A program made the position numbers and the translations under genes. Below are positions 61,255 to 64,000 of a DNA stretch of 64,000 nt, in pieces. The stretch is taken from the NCBI GenBank assembly GCA_002189035.1, contig NEEC01000002.1, positions 5,479,001 through 5,543,000 of the forward strand. Reading direction: 5' to 3'. Origin of the DNA: Utricularia gibba (Eukaryota > Streptophyta > Magnoliopsida > Lamiales > Lentibulariaceae). Below the pieces are notes generated by a model that saw nothing but the letters and a program-made list of their open reading frames with translations, had not been told where the DNA came from and did not search any database. The stretch's first letter is position 1. Every line of letters begins with the position of its first letter.

Positions 61255-64000
61255 TATTGGCCACAAATTAGGGATATTATGGTGAAAGAACAATTCATTT
61301 TCGAATCGTGTTTGATTCGATTAAAATCGTTTATTTTCTATTAAATAGTATAATTGAACAAATACGAACAAAATTTATGTTCGATTACTTAAATGAACGA
61401 ACATAAACGAACAATTGAACATAATCAAACATAATTGAATATATTTAATTATATATATATAAGTTATTAATTATGTAATAAATAACATAACAAATATTAA
61501 ATTAAAAAAACTCTCCCCTTACCCTCCAACCCTAGCGCACGACACCCCCCATTCTAATCCCTTCCATTCAATCAAATACCCCAACATATATTGTTTATAA
61601 ATGAAGATTGATGAGGTGATGTGATGATTATTCATTTTTTTTTTGATTTTGTAGTATATTAAACCGATTAGTATAATCGACGACTTTATTATCTATCAAT
61701 GTTTTACTCTATTCTTTCAATTCGAAAAAACATGCTCTGATGCATATATACTTTAACTTTTTCGTTTCTCATTTATTCATTATTTTTATAGTGATATGAT
61801 TACGAATTTCTTCAATTGAAGAAGAGGAAGAGAATCCGAAAGGAATAGAAGTAGAAAAGCCTTTTGAAAAAGAAAAAGAAAGAAGACATCTAAAGTATGG
61901 GAGGCAATGAAGGAAGTTATTAGTGAAAATGACTCAAAGATTGCAAAATGCACATTATGCAAACAACAATTTAATCTGCTAGCATGTGGAACAATAACTT
62001 AGTTGCATAGACACTTGAAAGATTGTGCTCCAAGACATGAATGCATGGTTCAAAGCAAAAATTTACATCAACAGGTGCTGTCTTTTTCTAGTGATGGTAT
62101 CTTTAATCTCTTATCTTTTAATTATGATCATGCTAAAGTGAGGGAACTTGCTACTCATATGATTCTTGCTCATAAATATCCTTTTAAGAGGATGGAGCAT
62201 GTGGTTTTTAACAAGTTCTTGAATGCAATTTCCCTATTTTATGTTAAGATTATTAGACAAGAAGTAAAAAATGATTGTCATGCTATAAATAAATTGGAAA
62301 AAAGCAAGTTGAAGATATTGTTGAAGGATGTTGAGAGAATTTCTATTACAACTGATTTGTGGTAATCTGGTCAGAAATTGCAATATATGGTTTTAATATG
62401 ATATTTTTTGGATCATAATTGGAGCTTACAAAAACGTGTGTTGAATTTTTGCAATGTGCCACCTCCCCATATAGGAGTTATTATTGCAGATGCTCTGATG
62501 AATTGTTTTACTGATTGGGGATTGAAAATAAAGTATGCAATATCACCGTTGATAATACTGTTTATAATGATGTATGCATACGGATGTTCAAAGAGAGTTT
62601 TTTGGTGGGAAAGAATTTTTCTATTAAAGGTTAGTTATTTCATGTTCGTTGTTGTGCTCATATATTAAATCTTTTGATATAAGATGGTTTGAATGATATT
62701 GATGATGTTGAATATATTAGAGATGGACTCAAATATTTGAATAGTTTAGAGGCTCGTTTGATATAATTTGGAAAAATAAAAAAAATGTTACAATTGCCTA
62801 TCAAAAAATTTGAATTGCCCTATTTGACTTGAAAGTTAAAGATGTGATTATGAGATATAAAAAAAGAAATATTGGTTTTCGTTATGTTCATACTACTGAT
62901 GATTGGTTGCAAGTGCAGCAAGTATGTGATTTTTTTTACTTGTTTTTATGTGTTAACGAACATTATTTCAACTTTAGATTACCCAACCTCTAATCTTTTT
63001 TTCACAGAGCTTTGTAGATTGAAAGAACGTTTGGTTGAGAAAAGTTTAGATCTAATGCTCGTGTAAGGGCTATGGCTTTCAGTATGAGTTTGAAATTTGA
63101 TAAGTATTGGGGTGAATGCTATATGGTAATAGCATTAGGAGTAGTTTTAAATCCTATATTCAAATTGGAGCTGTTGGAATTTACTTTTCCAATATTAGAT
63201 GAGGAGGATAAGACACATGAGAACATTGAGGAAGTCAAGAAAGTATTGACTGATTTATATAATAAGTATGCACTGTTTTATACGCCATCTCAGTCTACTC
63301 AAGTACAAACTTATCTACTTGTCAGATGATACTATCCCTTGTGATCTTAGTGATGCTAATGTTGCATCAAAGTTTGATATTTTGAATTGGTGGAAAATAA
63401 ATAGTGTGAAATATTATATCTTAACCAACATTGAAATACATATTTTGGTTATTTCTATGACATATATTGCATCATAAGCTACTTTCTTGGTGGTCGAGTT
63501 ATTGATGATTTTCAATCAAATTTATCAACTTAAACTTGTGAAATATTACTTTGTGCTAGTGATTGGGTGAAATGAATTCATGGAATAAAGAAATCTACAC
63601 GTGTAAGTAATCTTACTTTGCATATTTACTTCAATATATTTAAATTTTTTGTTTAATAACAATTATATTTTTGTGAAGCAAGTCGGACTTCAATGAGAAC
63701 AATAGAGTTGCTATAGCAGCACAAGTGTTGGAGCAAATACAGAACAAGAAGAAGAACAAGAATATGATACTTATATTTCATTTTCAGAATAAATATTAGT
63801 TCATTTTGTTTGTTATTTATTTTATAAAAAAATATGAATAATAATAACCTTTTATATTTAAATTTGAATTTTATAAATATATTTCTAATTTTAAATTAAT
63901 TTTGAATATAAAAAATTATAATAATTTATAAATTTATCTTTATTCGTGAACGTTTGTGAATGTGAATATTAAATAAACGAACATGAATAAAAATCTTGTT
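61255..64000 (+). mobile_element. Copia 3' LTR start, then hAT element running off the window
   Basis: A Copia 3' LTR start (TATTGGCC at 61255) gives way by about 61320 to AT-rich DNA with repeated ACGAAC motifs. Similar GAACG and ACGAAC motifs recur in reverse near 63930-63990, as expected for subterminal repeats of a hAT element. The right terminus lies outside the window. The transposase relic is inside. Confidence 0.6.
61890..63580 (+). pseudogene. hAT (BED zinc finger, RICESLEEPER-like) transposase relic
   Basis: Segments match in order: a BED-type finger (KCTLCKQQF then LHRHLKDC), ELATHMILAHKYPFKRMEHV, KLKILLKDVERISITTDLW, the DHNWSLQKRVLNF segment, RCCAHILNLLI (in a shifted frame), DYPTSNLFF, MSLKFDKYWGE and GGRVIDDFQSNL near 63490 from the hAT dimerisation region. 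These are hallmarks of plant hAT transposases. Stops such as the one after TTDLW and several frameshifts break the frame, so no full protein can be made. Confidence 0.8.

Overview
This is a gene-dense piece of a flowering-plant (eudicot) nuclear chromosome. The evidence is short GT-AG introns, plant-specific protein families (PsbP, a phytochrome-interacting bHLH factor, an Ole e 1-like protein, ATXR3), AT-rich intergenic DNA and typical plant transposons. No species call is possible from the sequence alone.

Layout. 1-1438: 3' end of a CCCH/WD40 (ZFWD-type) gene, + strand. 1.4-10.6 kb: AT-rich repeat block with a dispersed 510-bp repeat pair, a short copy of a 78-bp-repeat element, and a nearly complete but dead PIF/Harbinger transposon with matching TIRs and a TAA target duplication. 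10.9-23.8 kb: PSBP (+), an Ole e 1-like secreted protein gene (-), NTH1 endonuclease III (+), a PIF4/5-type bHLH gene (-) and an OTU12-type deubiquitinase gene (-). 23.5-32.2 kb: a gene (-) for a tail-anchored coiled-coil protein of about 1,949 residues with six internal ~450-bp repeats and a 1.8-kb leader intron. 33.6-38.1 kb: a ZW10/MIP1 kinetochore and vesicle-tethering gene (-). 40.3-41.1 kb: a TATA-driven cluster of C/D-box snoRNAs, two with guides matching 25S or 18S rRNA. 42.6-52.3 kb: ATXR3/SDG2, a SET-domain H3K4 methyltransferase gene (+). 53.4-64 kb: nested repeats, namely a 78-bp tandem array split by a solo LTR, a Copia relic split by a second solo LTR of the same family, and a hAT relic running to the window end.

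The genes are single-copy housekeeping or regulatory genes and do not form one pathway. Links worth noting are light biology (PSBP and the PIF gene, both with CACGTG G-boxes upstream) and RNA modification of ribosomes (the snoRNA cluster).

Five reading-frame breaks occur, two in ZW10 and three in ATXR3. Each is explained by one missing base in a short run of identical bases, which suggests sequencing or assembly error more than gene decay. Exon boundaries were placed by eye from splice signals, reading frame and remembered family sequence; no alignment or search was run.
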